NCBI GenBank assembly: GCA_900548705.1 | Contig: URLF01000042.1 | Coordinates: 1 to 22,595, forward strand | Length of the DNA stretch: 22,595 nt | Reading direction: 5' to 3' | Origin: an uncultured Porphyromonadaceae bacterium | GTDB lineage: Bacteria > Bacteroidota > Bacteroidia > Bacteroidales > Muribaculaceae | Shown: positions 16,362 through 22,595 of the stretch, piece after piece | Numbering within the stretch: the first letter of the stretch is position 1 | Layout of the letters: each line of letters starts with the position of its first letter | Program-made: the position numbers and the translations under genes | Notes under the pieces: model-generated | What the model saw: the letters and a program-made list of their open reading frames with translations, nothing else | The model's database searches: none | Told to the model about the DNA's origin: nothing

Positions 16362-16993
16362 ATGCTTAAGCTCACGGTGGTCATCTGTGAATCCTGATAT
16401 CCCAGCCGACGTACGCGCCCTGTATTGAACAGGCTGAGGGTGGCTGCGGCTTTGATTCTCTTGTCCGATTGGATTGCGGCGAAGGTGTAGCCACCACCTC
16501 CACAGATTCCCAATGCCCCGATGCGCGACGCATCTACTCCGGGATACCGGGAGATATAATCGACCATCCCTCTCACATCATTGATGCGGTTCTGCGGGAT
16601 GTCGAGGTTGCGCGGTTCTCCGCCGCTTGCACCCTGATATGACGCGTCCGCCGCGATTGTCACATATCCCAGTCCCGCAAGACGTTGAGCGTAAAGTCCC
16701 GCCGTCTGCTCCTTTACCCCGCCGTTGGGGTGTGACACCACAATTGCTGGATATTTTTTCGCCGGGTCATAATTGGCCGGGGTGTAGACATTGGCGGCAA
16801 TCTTATTGCCGTTCAGGTTATAATTTACCTGATGGATATTGATTTCTCCGGGACGGTTCTCCGCGATTGCGTCACGATAGACAAGGCCGTAGGGATTCTT
16901 AGTGTAGTCGTATGTCTGTTGTGAATAGGCGTTCATATTGGTTGCCATGATAGTGAGTATCGATATTGAGATGTTTGTTAATAGCTTCTTCAT
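16346..16993 (-). pseudogene. Dienelactone-hydrolase-like alpha/beta hydrolase, truncated at the C-terminus
   Basis: The 215-residue frame begins with a signal peptide (MKKLLTNISISILTIMATNMNA). The alpha/beta hydrolase core has YPAIVVSHPNGGVKEQ, GYVTIAADASYQGASGGEPR and the nucleophile elbow GALGICGGGGYTFAA, with Cys as in dienelactone hydrolases. Relatives are about 330-340 residues and carry the catalytic Asp and His further on. Here the sequence leaves the family after NTGRVRRLGYQDSQMTTV and ends SLSIKKVP inside the amylase terminator. A deletion has probably removed about a third of the gene, so it is unlikely to be active. It lies 19 bp downstream of the flavodoxin gene in the same direction, forming an operon. 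Confidence 0.82.
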
Positions 16994-17012
16994 AGAGGAT
17001 GCCCGGTAAAAA

Positions 17013-17864
17013 TCACAATACTAATTTTCTGCTCATGCGTCTGTTCTCCGGCCCATACACCATTGAAAACAGATAGACCGATTTCGCCGGCATCGAAAAG
17101 GTGTAGCTTGTATTGTCCGACATCTGGTGGATAAGAGTCCCGTCCATATTATAGATTTCCACAGTATTGGGGTTGGCCTTTTCGTCAAGCTCGATATGGA
17201 TTTCTCCGGCCGAATTGTATATGCGGACATATTCCGAAGACTCCTCTGTTATCTCCCCGACACACGAATTGCCGGTAAGTCCAAGACGCGAAAGCCATCC
17301 CTCGACACCTCTTGCATTGCCGGGCATGTCTATCCCCGCATCATCCGGACGACCCGGGCGCGTGATGTCTTCCGGGTCAAGATCTTCGGGCAATGTCGCA
17401 GGGATATGAGTCGAGTTTGGTGTGCATTTATATATCTTCTGCATCGACTCATTGAGGTAGGTGGTCGCCCCGTATGTGAAAAATGGTATTATGGTATGGT
17501 TGCTCAGGTCGTAGCTCTCAAGGAATGTGCATACGACCATGGCGGGCTGGTGCCACCAGCAGGGTGAGCCAACGAAAATACGGTCATACTGGTCAACCCA
17601 TTCCTGGGAAGGGGGATTGGCGACAGCGGGGCGCAAGTCGTTGTAAGCCTCGTTCTGTATGCGGTCGCTGTCATCGTAAGGATTCACCGCGTATGGTTCT
17701 GCCGCTTCGATACGGTATATGTCCGCGCCCATCAGTTCCGCTATGCGTTCCGCGACAGCTTTCGTGTTGCCTTGCGCCGAGAAATAGACGACAAGGTCTT
17801 TGGCCTGAGTCGAGGGAATAGCCATCCCCAACATCACGATTACGCTGAAAAATAAATGTCTCAT
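17013..17864 (-). CDS. Exported flavodoxin-like protein with sorting-domain-like C-terminus
   Basis: A 283-residue protein with a signal peptide (residues 1-21, ending STQA). The flavodoxin domain begins DLVVYFSAQGNTKAVAERIAE, where SAQGNT is the FMN phosphate loop. FVGSPCWWHQPAMVVCTFLE and IIPFFTYG are further flavodoxin landmarks. Residues about 213-283 (VRIYNSAGEIHIE, VEIYNMDGTLIHQM, SVYLFSMVYG, RKLVL) look like a T9SS type A sorting domain, an unusual partner for a flavodoxin. It may be an extracytoplasmic FMN protein acting in electron transfer or quinone chemistry. It leads an operon with the hydrolase below. The start is fixed by the signal peptide. Confidence 0.88.
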   Translation of the reverse strand: MRHLFFSVIVMLGMAIPSTQAKDLVVYFSAQGNTKAVAERIAELMGADIYRIEAAEPYAVNPYDDSDRIQNEAYNDLRPAVANPPSQEWVDQYDRIFVGSPCWWHQPAMVVCTFLESYDLSNHTIIPFFTYGATTYLNESMQKIYKCTPNSTHIPATLPEDLDPEDITRPGRPDDAGIDMPGNARGVEGWLSRLGLTGNSCVGEITEESSEYVRIYNSAGEIHIELDEKANPNTVEIYNMDGTLIHQMSDNTSYTFSMPAKSVYLFSMVYGPENRRMSRKLVL

Positions 17865-18040
17865 AATTCTATGATTGTTTTGCGTGGTTGATAGTTATTG
17901 TCTCCGATGCAAAATTACATAGAATGCCTGTCGTCGCGATTACCTGTTTTACGGATTGAGATATGAGAATTACTGATTGTCACTCCGGTGTGTCCTCCGT
18001 GTGATGAGGAATCCCCCGACATCGGTGTAAATCCCTTGTC
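17865..18040. other. Intergenic region upstream of the flavodoxin gene
   Basis: A minus-strand TAATTTTG at 17917-17910 is a likely -7 box for the flavodoxin operon, about 50 bp before its ATG. No clear -33 box and no gene seen. Confidence 0.5.
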
Positions 18041-18418
18041 TCAGGATTTGTTTGATTGCTCGTATTCGCTACGATGTCTCATCACATTTTTCATATTGGC
18101 TTGCGCCCATTCGGTGAGTTGCATTATCAGAGGGACGAGTGATTTCCCGGTTTCGGTCAGTGAGTACTCAACTTTTGGGGGTACCTGGGCATAAACCTTC
18201 CTGTTGATAAGGCCGTCAGCTTCGAGTGTTTTCAAGGTGCCCGACAATACCCTTGTGGAGATGTCAGGTATCAGCCTCCCCAGCTCATTGAAACGCACTG
18301 GCCCGCTACCGTTGATGACAAGCAGCACCAGCAACGACCATTTGTCACCGAAACGGGCGACAACATTCCTGACAGGACACATCTCTATTATCGAATTTGT
18401 TTTCTCTTTCCGTATCAT
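18041..18418 (-). CDS. HxlR-family transcriptional regulator
   Basis: A 125-residue winged-helix protein. CPVRNVVARFGDKWSLLVLLVI is the HxlR opening, with a Cys near residue 14 often used as a redox or electrophile sensor in this family. RFNELGRLIPDISTRVLSGTLKTLEADGLI is the recognition helix region, and PPKVEYSLTETGKSLVPLI forms the wing. HxlR proteins usually control a neighbouring gene for aldehyde, quinone or redox stress. It is transcribed divergently from the cupin gene, with a shared 217-bp intergenic region, so it probably regulates itself and the cupin. No membrane segment is seen. Confidence 0.93.
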   Translation of the reverse strand: MIRKEKTNSIIEMCPVRNVVARFGDKWSLLVLLVINGSGPVRFNELGRLIPDISTRVLSGTLKTLEADGLINRKVYAQVPPKVEYSLTETGKSLVPLIMQLTEWAQANMKNVMRHRSEYEQSNKS

Positions 18419-18438
18419 GAAATTAACGCTTTATTTTG

Positions 18439-18471
18439 CAAAGTTAGTATTAAAAGCGGATATATAGTCAA
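18439..18471 (-). promoter_or_regulatory. Promoter of the HxlR-family gene
   Basis: On the minus strand TTGAC (18471-18467) and TAACTTTG (18446-18439) match the Bacteroidetes -33 and -7 boxes, about 20 bp before ATG 18418. Confidence 0.75.
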
Positions 18472-18565
18472 TGCTGAAAATAATTATTCAGAAAAATCAG
18501 CGGATAATTGGCTGTCACACTGCAAAACCGAGAAAAAGGTTACTATTGGACTGAAAAGTAACCTC

Positions 18566-18596
18566 TTGACAAACACTAAGTTTCGTTGTAATTTTG
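18566..18596 (+). promoter_or_regulatory. Promoter of the cupin gene
   Basis: TTGAC from 18566 and TAATTTTG at 18589-18596, spaced 23 bp, match the Bacteroidetes consensus. It lies 95 bp from the divergent HxlR promoter and shows that the cupin start is 18636, not the earlier in-frame ATG. Confidence 0.78.
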
Positions 18597-18635
18597 CAAT
18601 GCGAATCAAATGATAACATCTATATACAATCTACA

Positions 18636-19085
18636 ATGAAACAGATTCAGAATCTTTCTGACGGCAAGAATTTCAAGGCCGTCAATATCGGCCCGCTTGC
18701 CGAGGTCAAAGACTATGTGCTTCCACTGGCTCCCGGAATCGAGATTCCCGGGAAGGTATTCGGAGGTGGTATGCTTGCTGCGACCGGTGGGGAATTTTCA
18801 TTCCAGGTGTTCAATCTCGGACAGAAAACCGGTTTCCTCCACACCCACAAAAATCATGAGGAGCTTTATTTTTTTCTCTCCGGAACCGGTGAGTTCCAGG
18901 TTGATGGAACAATATTCCCTGTCGGGGAAGGAAGCGTGGTCAGGGTAGCTCCTGATGGCAAACGCTCTGTGCGTAACAATGGCAATCAACCTCTCCTGAT
19001 GCTGTGCGTCCAATATCGTGGTGGCACATTCACCCCCGAGGATGCCTCTGACGGCAATCTCCTCGATGAACCTGTAAAATGGTGA
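18636..19085 (+). CDS. Cupin domain-containing protein
   Basis: A 149-residue single-domain cupin with no signal peptide. The first metal motif is complete: HTHKNHEELYFFLSG, with two His, a Glu and a Gly in the usual spacing. In the second motif (GSVVRVAPDGKRSVRNNG) the usual metal-binding His is replaced by Ser, so metal binding may be weaker or altered. Its position divergent from an HxlR regulator suggests a role in small-molecule or stress chemistry, but no substrate can be read from sequence. The ATG at 18636 follows the promoter at 18566-18596; an in-frame ATG upstream lies inside it. Confidence 0.9.
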   Translation: MKQIQNLSDGKNFKAVNIGPLAEVKDYVLPLAPGIEIPGKVFGGGMLAATGGEFSFQVFNLGQKTGFLHTHKNHEELYFFLSGTGEFQVDGTIFPVGEGSVVRVAPDGKRSVRNNGNQPLLMLCVQYRGGTFTPEDASDGNLLDEPVKW

Positions 19086-19098
19086 TGCAAACAAGTCG

Positions 19099-19127
19099 GC
19101 GTGTCAAAATGTAAAATTTTGACACGC
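19099..19127. terminator. Perfect 12-bp inverted repeat after the cupin gene
   Basis: GCGTGTCAAAAT and ATTTTGACACGC flank a 5-nt loop, starting 13 bp past the cupin stop. The T run is weak on either strand, so it could be a terminator or a protein-binding site. Confidence 0.6.
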
Positions 19128-19240
19128 TGGCATTTTAAGGTATCCGATGATTGCCTATTCTCCTCAACAATGTGAATCCCGGAATTCCGAAGGTGTCATC
19201 CCCCTGTATGGCGCCGGAAAACACATCGGAATCAATAAAA

Positions 19241-19257
19241 TGAGCTTCCTGACAAAG
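19241..19257 (+). promoter_or_regulatory. 17-bp repeat, copy 1: candidate operator before the AraC-family gene
   Basis: TGAGCTTCCTGACAAAG lies 20 bp before the -7 box TAACTTTG at 19278. A copy with 15 of 17 matches lies at 20138-20154, before the acetyltransferase gene. Confidence 0.5.
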
Positions 19258-19277
19258 CGATTCCTGAAAATACGTAG

Positions 19278-19285
19278 TAACTTTG
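19278..19285 (+). promoter_or_regulatory. -7 box of the AraC-family gene
   Basis: TAACTTTG matches TAnnTTTG, 20 bp before the ATG. The -33 box is poor, which fits a promoter that needs an activator. Confidence 0.6.
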
Positions 19286-19305
19286 CATGAAACAGGAATC
19301 TGATT

Positions 19306-20133
19306 ATGGAACACCTTGATGTCTTCGACTGCTCCAATGTTTTTATTGGGAGCTATTTCACTGATGACCGCGATTGCGCCCACTGCAACCGCGAGCATAC
19401 CTTAGTGTATTGCTATTCAGGGGAACTTGAGATAGTTGAGAATGGCCGGAAGACCATCCTCCGTCCGGGCGATTGCGCTTTCTTGCGGCGTGACAACCGC
19501 CTGTGGATGCATAAACGGGTCAGGCCGGGACAGCCTTACCGGTCCTTTGTCCTGAAATTTTCCCGCAAGTTTCTGAGGGAATTTTATCAGACCCTCAACA
19601 GGCGGGAAATCCCGGCGGGGGCTACACGCAACAAGGTCAGCCTTGTCAAGTTCCCGGCGGACAGGCTTGACATACGCAGCCTTTTTGAGTCGGTGATTCC
19701 TTATTTCGACGCGGAGGTGAAGCCTTCCGAAGAGATTCTGAAGTTAAAAATGATTGAGGGGGTGTATGCCATCCTCAACACTGACGAGAGCCTTTATGCC
19801 TCCCTGTTTGATTTTGTGGAGCCGTGGAAGATTGACATAGTGGAGTTCCTCGAACAGAACTATATGAATGACCTTTCGATGGAAGACATCGCTTACTATA
19901 CCGGGCGCAGTCTGGCCACATTCAAGCGTGATTTCAAGAAGGTCAGTGAGCTGTCGCCTCAGAAATGGCTGATACGGCGTCGTCTGGAAGCAGCCCACAG
20001 GATGATATCAAGTGGCACTAAACCTGTGACTGAGGCCTGTTTCGATGTCGGCTTCAAGAATCTGTCTCATTTCTCGAAGGTCTACAAGGATTTTTACGGA
20101 GTCGCTCCGACGATGAATGTGGCCGCTGACTGA
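19306..20133 (+). CDS. AraC-family transcriptional regulator
   Basis: A 275-residue protein. The N-terminal half (about 1-160) is a cupin-like sensor domain (YCYSGELEIVENGRKTILRPGDCAFLRRDN). The C-terminal AraC DNA-binding domain spans about 175-272 with two helix-turn-helix units: DLSMEDIAYYTGRSLATFKRDFKKV, then VTEACFDVGFKNLSHFSKVYKDFYG. The effector is unknown. It is followed by the acetyltransferase and aldo/keto reductase genes, whose promoter region carries the same 17-bp repeat found upstream of this gene, so it probably controls itself and those genes. Two inverted repeats frame the gene. Confidence 0.93.
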   Translation: MEHLDVFDCSNVFIGSYFTDDRDCAHCNREHTLVYCYSGELEIVENGRKTILRPGDCAFLRRDNRLWMHKRVRPGQPYRSFVLKFSRKFLREFYQTLNRREIPAGATRNKVSLVKFPADRLDIRSLFESVIPYFDAEVKPSEEILKLKMIEGVYAILNTDESLYASLFDFVEPWKIDIVEFLEQNYMNDLSMEDIAYYTGRSLATFKRDFKKVSELSPQKWLIRRRLEAAHRMISSGTKPVTEACFDVGFKNLSHFSKVYKDFYGVAPTMNVAAD

Positions 20134-20137
20134 CAAG

Positions 20138-20154
20138 TGAGCTTCCCGGCAAAG
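20138..20154 (+). promoter_or_regulatory. 17-bp repeat, copy 2: candidate operator before the acetyltransferase gene
   Basis: TGAGCTTCCCGGCAAAG differs at two positions from the copy at 19241-19257. It lies 5 bp after the AraC-family stop codon. Confidence 0.5.
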
Positions 20155-20158
20155 AAGA

Positions 20159-20192
20159 TTGAGACACGCGGCAAAATGGCCGCGTGGCTCAA
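20159..20192. repeat. 14-bp inverted repeat between AraC-family and acetyltransferase genes
   Basis: TTGAGACACGCGGC and GCCGCGTGGCTCAA, with one mismatch, flank a 6-nt loop. It ends 5 bp before the -7 box TAATTTTG. It could end the AraC transcript, act as an operator, or both. Confidence 0.6.
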
Positions 20193-20196
20193 ATTG

Positions 20197-20204
20197 TAAT
20201 TTTG
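20197..20204 (+). promoter_or_regulatory. -7 box of the acetyltransferase-aldo/keto reductase operon
   Basis: TAATTTTG matches TAnnTTTG, 29 bp before ATG 20234. No good -33 box is visible. Confidence 0.65.
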
Positions 20205-20233
20205 CGGTGTGAACAACAAACATCATCACCGCA

Positions 20234-20800
20234 ATGAAAGATATATTTGCCAAAGACCTCGGGGGAGAGATGGTCTCCCCCGCAGATGAGGGTTATGACC
20301 TCCTTATCAATGATATTTTCTCCACGATGGAGACCGCCGGACAGCTTGCCTCTGTCAGCGTCCGCGACCAGAAACGGGTTCACGAGCTTATGGGGAAGAT
20401 TCTCGGGAAGCCGTTGCCAGCGACCACCACTCTGCTCCCTCCGCTGTATATCGACTACGGCGGACCGGTCACGATAGGGGAGAGGTGTTTCATCCAACAG
20501 TGCTGCACATTCTTCGGCCGTGGAGGGATAACCATCGGTGACGATGTGTTCATCGGGCCGAAAGTCAACCTGATCACTATAAACCACGATATCAATCCCG
20601 ACAATCGCGCGGCGACTTATGGCCGTCCGATAGTGATAGAGGACAAGGTCTGGATCGGCATCAACTCCACGATACTCCCCGGGGTGAAAATCGGATACGG
20701 GGCTATTGTCGGGGCACAAAGCGTCGTTACCCGCGATGTCCCTCCGATGACGGTGGTTGCCAGCAATCCTGCGAGAATCATTAAAAGAATCGAGCTATGA
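20234..20800 (+). CDS. Sugar O-acetyltransferase (maltose/galactoside type, left-handed beta helix)
   Basis: A 188-residue hexapeptide-repeat acetyltransferase that would move acetyl from acetyl-CoA to a hydroxyl of a sugar or similar acceptor. The N-terminus has a helical cap. Residues about 75-185 have the repeated [IV]-G-x pattern (VTIGERCFI, ITIGDDVFIG, VWIGINSTILPGVKIG). The catalytic His is in LITINHD (residue 118). It ends VVASNPARIIKRIEL, the usual family end. Its stop overlaps the next gene's start by 4 bp (ATGA), so the two are translated together. The real acceptor is unknown. Confidence 0.92.
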   Translation: MKDIFAKDLGGEMVSPADEGYDLLINDIFSTMETAGQLASVSVRDQKRVHELMGKILGKPLPATTTLLPPLYIDYGGPVTIGERCFIQQCCTFFGRGGITIGDDVFIGPKVNLITINHDINPDNRAATYGRPIVIEDKVWIGINSTILPGVKIGYGAIVGAQSVVTRDVPPMTVVASNPARIIKRIEL

Positions 20801-21957
20801 CTATGAAGGGCAAGACTCAAATCAGTCGTCGCGGATTCCTGAAGACCGCGATGGCTTTCGGTGCCGCGATGGCTATGTCGCCGGGTGTGGAGAGAATACA
20901 GGCCGCTGCCAAGACACTTCCTGCCGAAAATAGACTGCGTAGGGAAAAAGACGGAATGGAATACCGCACTCTCGGTTCAGGGAAGGCGGCGCTGGAGGTG
21001 TCGGCGATTGGTTTCGGGTGCATGGGCATGAATTACAATCGTTCGAAGTCACCTGACAGGAAGGAGTGTGTCCGTATCATACATGAAGCGGTCGAGCGCG
21101 GTGTGACTTTATTCGACACGGCAATCATATATGGCCCACTGCGCAATGAAATCCTGGCCGGGGAGGCCCTGGCTCCTTACCGGGGACGCGTCAGCCTTAC
21201 CACCAAATTCGGGCATGAAGTGATTGACGGGCGTGGTACCGGGCGGCAAGACAGTAGCAAGGCCACTGTTCGACGCTATTGTGAGGAATCCTTGAAACGT
21301 CTGCGGCTTGATTCCATCCCCTTGTTCTACCAGCATCGTTATGACCCGAACACACCCATTGAGGAGGTGGCGGAAACCATCAGCGACCTTATCAGGGAAG
21401 GAAAGGTCGAGAGATGGGGACTGTGTGAAGTCAGCGCCGACACGATAAGGAAGGCCCATGCGGTATGCCCGCTGACCGCTATACAAAGCGAGTACCATCT
21501 TATGCACAGGATTGTGGAGCATAACGGAGTCCTCGACACCTGCCGTGAACTGGGTATAGGATTCGTTCCTTACAGTCCGCTGAACCGTGGTTTCCTCGGT
21601 GGTTGCATCAATGAGTACACAAGGTTTGACCCTGAGAATGACAATCGTCCCTCCCTGCCGCGTTTCCAGCCCGAGGCTATCCGGGCCAATACCCGTATCG
21701 TCAACTGCCTGCAGGAGTGGGGGAGACCTCGCGGGATGACCTCCCCGCAAGTCGCCCTTGGATGGCTCCTTCATAAAGCTACATGGATTGTGCCTATCCC
21801 CGGCACCACAAAGGAATCTCATCTGCTTGAGAATCTCCATTCCCTCGCTTTCAATGTCGGTGACAGCGATTGGTACGCGCTTGAGTCATCTGTTGAATCA
21901 ATCCCGGTCATAGGTGAGCGGTATAATCAGGAGCAGCAAAAACAGGTGGGATATTGA
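20797..21957 (+). CDS. Aldo/keto reductase with Tat signal
   Basis: A 386-residue NADPH-type aldo/keto reductase. The N-terminus carries a twin-arginine signal (QISRRGFLKTAMAFGAAMAM), so the folded enzyme is probably exported to the periplasm. The barrel starts YRTLGSGKAALEVSAIGFGCMGM. Catalytic residues are Asp107 and Tyr112 (LFDTAIIYG), Lys137 (TKFG) and His180 (YQHRYD). Near the C-terminus PIPGTTKESHLLEN is the usual cofactor-binding block. An alternative start at 20803 would shorten it by two residues. Coupled to the acetyltransferase by a 4-bp overlap. The substrate is unknown. Confidence 0.94.
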   Translation: MTMKGKTQISRRGFLKTAMAFGAAMAMSPGVERIQAAAKTLPAENRLRREKDGMEYRTLGSGKAALEVSAIGFGCMGMNYNRSKSPDRKECVRIIHEAVERGVTLFDTAIIYGPLRNEILAGEALAPYRGRVSLTTKFGHEVIDGRGTGRQDSSKATVRRYCEESLKRLRLDSIPLFYQHRYDPNTPIEEVAETISDLIREGKVERWGLCEVSADTIRKAHAVCPLTAIQSEYHLMHRIVEHNGVLDTCRELGIGFVPYSPLNRGFLGGCINEYTRFDPENDNRPSLPRFQPEAIRANTRIVNCLQEWGRPRGMTSPQVALGWLLHKATWIVPIPGTTKESHLLENLHSLAFNVGDSDWYALESSVESIPVIGERYNQEQQKQVGY

Positions 21958-22021
21958 TACGACCATTGAATATGGTATGTTTGCCCAAGATTCTGGTAAT
22001 GGATTTGTCTTTGGAGAATAT

Positions 22022-22029
22022 TAATTTTG
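22022..22029 (+). promoter_or_regulatory. -7 box of the carboxymuconolactone decarboxylase-like gene
   Basis: TAATTTTG matches TAnnTTTG, 60 bp before ATG 22089. A -33 box is unclear. Confidence 0.55.
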
Positions 22030-22088
22030 CAATGTTGAAATATGGTCGGCCTCCATTTGTGGAACGACCCGCAGAAATCCGGATGATT

Positions 22089-22595
22089 ATGAAAAAGATA
22101 CTTATAACCATGCTGATGCTCTCAGCGCTGACAACAACAGATACAATGGCACAACAGAAAATAGTTCAGACCGCAGGACATGATGTGCTCGGGGAATTTG
22201 CCCCGGAATTCGCTCATCTGAATGATGATGTCCTTTTTGGTGAGGTATGGAGCCGCAATGATCTTCTTTCTTTGCGTGACCGCAGTCTTGTGACTATGAC
22301 CTCCCTGATTTCACAAGGTATCACTGACAGCTCACTGCTTCACCATATGCAAGCGGCGAAGAAAAACGGCATAACCCGCGTGGAGGCCGCCGAGATAATT
22401 ACCCATGGGGCCTTTTATGCCGGATGGCCGAAGGCTTGGGCCGCTTTCCGCCTGGCCAAGGAGGTCTGGGGCGACGATGTGAAGGGTGATGATGCCAAGG
22501 CTCAGTTCCAGCGTGGGATGATATTCCCTGTCGGGGAGCCCAACACCGCTTACGCGCAATATTTCACCGGCAACAGTTATCTCGCCCAGATTTCG
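22089..22595 (+). CDS. Exported carboxymuconolactone decarboxylase-like protein (3' end beyond window)
   Basis: 169 codons are readable and the frame is open at the window end. A signal peptide (MKKILITMLMLSALTTTDTMA) is followed by a CMD domain of about 100 residues: FGEVWSRNDLLSLRDRSLVTM, then GITRVEAAEIITHGAFYAGWPKAW, which matches the helix pair of the family. The last visible part (MIFPVGEPNTAYAQYFTGNSYLAQ) looks like the start of a cupin domain, so the full protein is probably a CMD-cupin fusion. The typical CMD Cys pair is not seen. It lies about 130 bp after the aldo/keto reductase gene, with its own -7 box. The ATG at 22089 gives the best signal peptide; ATG 22083 is in frame. Confidence 0.88.
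   Translation, partial: MKKILITMLMLSALTTTDTMAQQKIVQTAGHDVLGEFAPEFAHLNDDVLFGEVWSRNDLLSLRDRSLVTMTSLISQGITDSSLLHHMQAAKKNGITRVEAAEIITHGAFYAGWPKAWAAFRLAKEVWGDDVKGDDAKAQFQRGMIFPVGEPNTAYAQYFTGNSYLAQIS

Noticed and set aside
21109..21840. A 243-residue open frame on the minus strand
   Set aside because: It is antisense to the aldo/keto reductase, whose motifs and catalytic residues are complete on the plus strand.
18041..22595. The HxlR-cupin-AraC-acetyltransferase-reductase-CMD cluster as a new biosynthetic or defence system
   Set aside because: These families are commonly found together in Bacteroidales as small-molecule and redox genes. Nothing seen here goes beyond that, and no substrate can be deduced.

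Overview
The window looks like two unrelated pieces of gut-bacterial DNA joined near position 2780. Bases 1 to about 2780 carry a ppx-ppk1 pair and a DUF362 gene, all on the minus strand, with strong Shine-Dalgarno sequences (GGAGGAGGAG before ppk1) and GC-rich codon use. This suggests a Firmicutes clostridium such as an Oscillospiraceae relative. From about 2780 to the end the DNA is Bacteroidales, probably Muribaculaceae-like. The signs are a Bacteroidetes-type Rho, T9SS-like sorting domains, genes without Shine-Dalgarno sequences, and repeated TAnnTTTG promoter boxes. Because ppx and the essential rho gene are both cut at the same point, an assembly chimera is more likely than a natural arrangement.

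The Bacteroidales part starts with a 5'-truncated rho and its strong terminator. It is followed by a small conserved protein, two tandem DUF3108 exported proteins, a gap ending in an isolated terminator, and a DUF805 membrane protein on the minus strand. A tRNA-Lys(TTT) with a clear promoter and terminator comes next. Just downstream is a cluster of CGTGGGCA repeats, with an ISL3-like insertion sequence (7802-9227, 6-bp target duplication) inserted in it. An IS66-family element (9400-11039, frameshifted transposase, no target duplication) follows.

A starch-degradation pair occupies 11493-16302. The first protein is secreted, has GLUG motifs and ends in a T9SS-like sorting domain. The second is a large GH13 alpha-amylase. 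Two adjacent in-frame stop codons cut off the last starch-binding module of the amylase. A bidirectional terminator follows, into which a truncated dienelactone-hydrolase-like gene runs from the other side. That gene sits downstream of an exported flavodoxin that also carries a sorting-domain-like tail.

The right end (18041-22595) is a small-molecule and redox cluster. It contains an HxlR-family repressor divergent from a cupin, an AraC-family regulator, an O-acetyltransferase overlapping a Tat-exported aldo/keto reductase, and the start of an exported carboxymuconolactone decarboxylase-like protein. A near-identical 17-bp sequence precedes both the AraC gene and the acetyltransferase gene and is a candidate operator. 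I see no CRISPR array, rRNA, toxin-antitoxin pair or recognisable defence system. The unusual features are mainly the chimeric join, the repeat cluster beside the tRNA, the broken genes around the amylase locus and the flavodoxin fusion.
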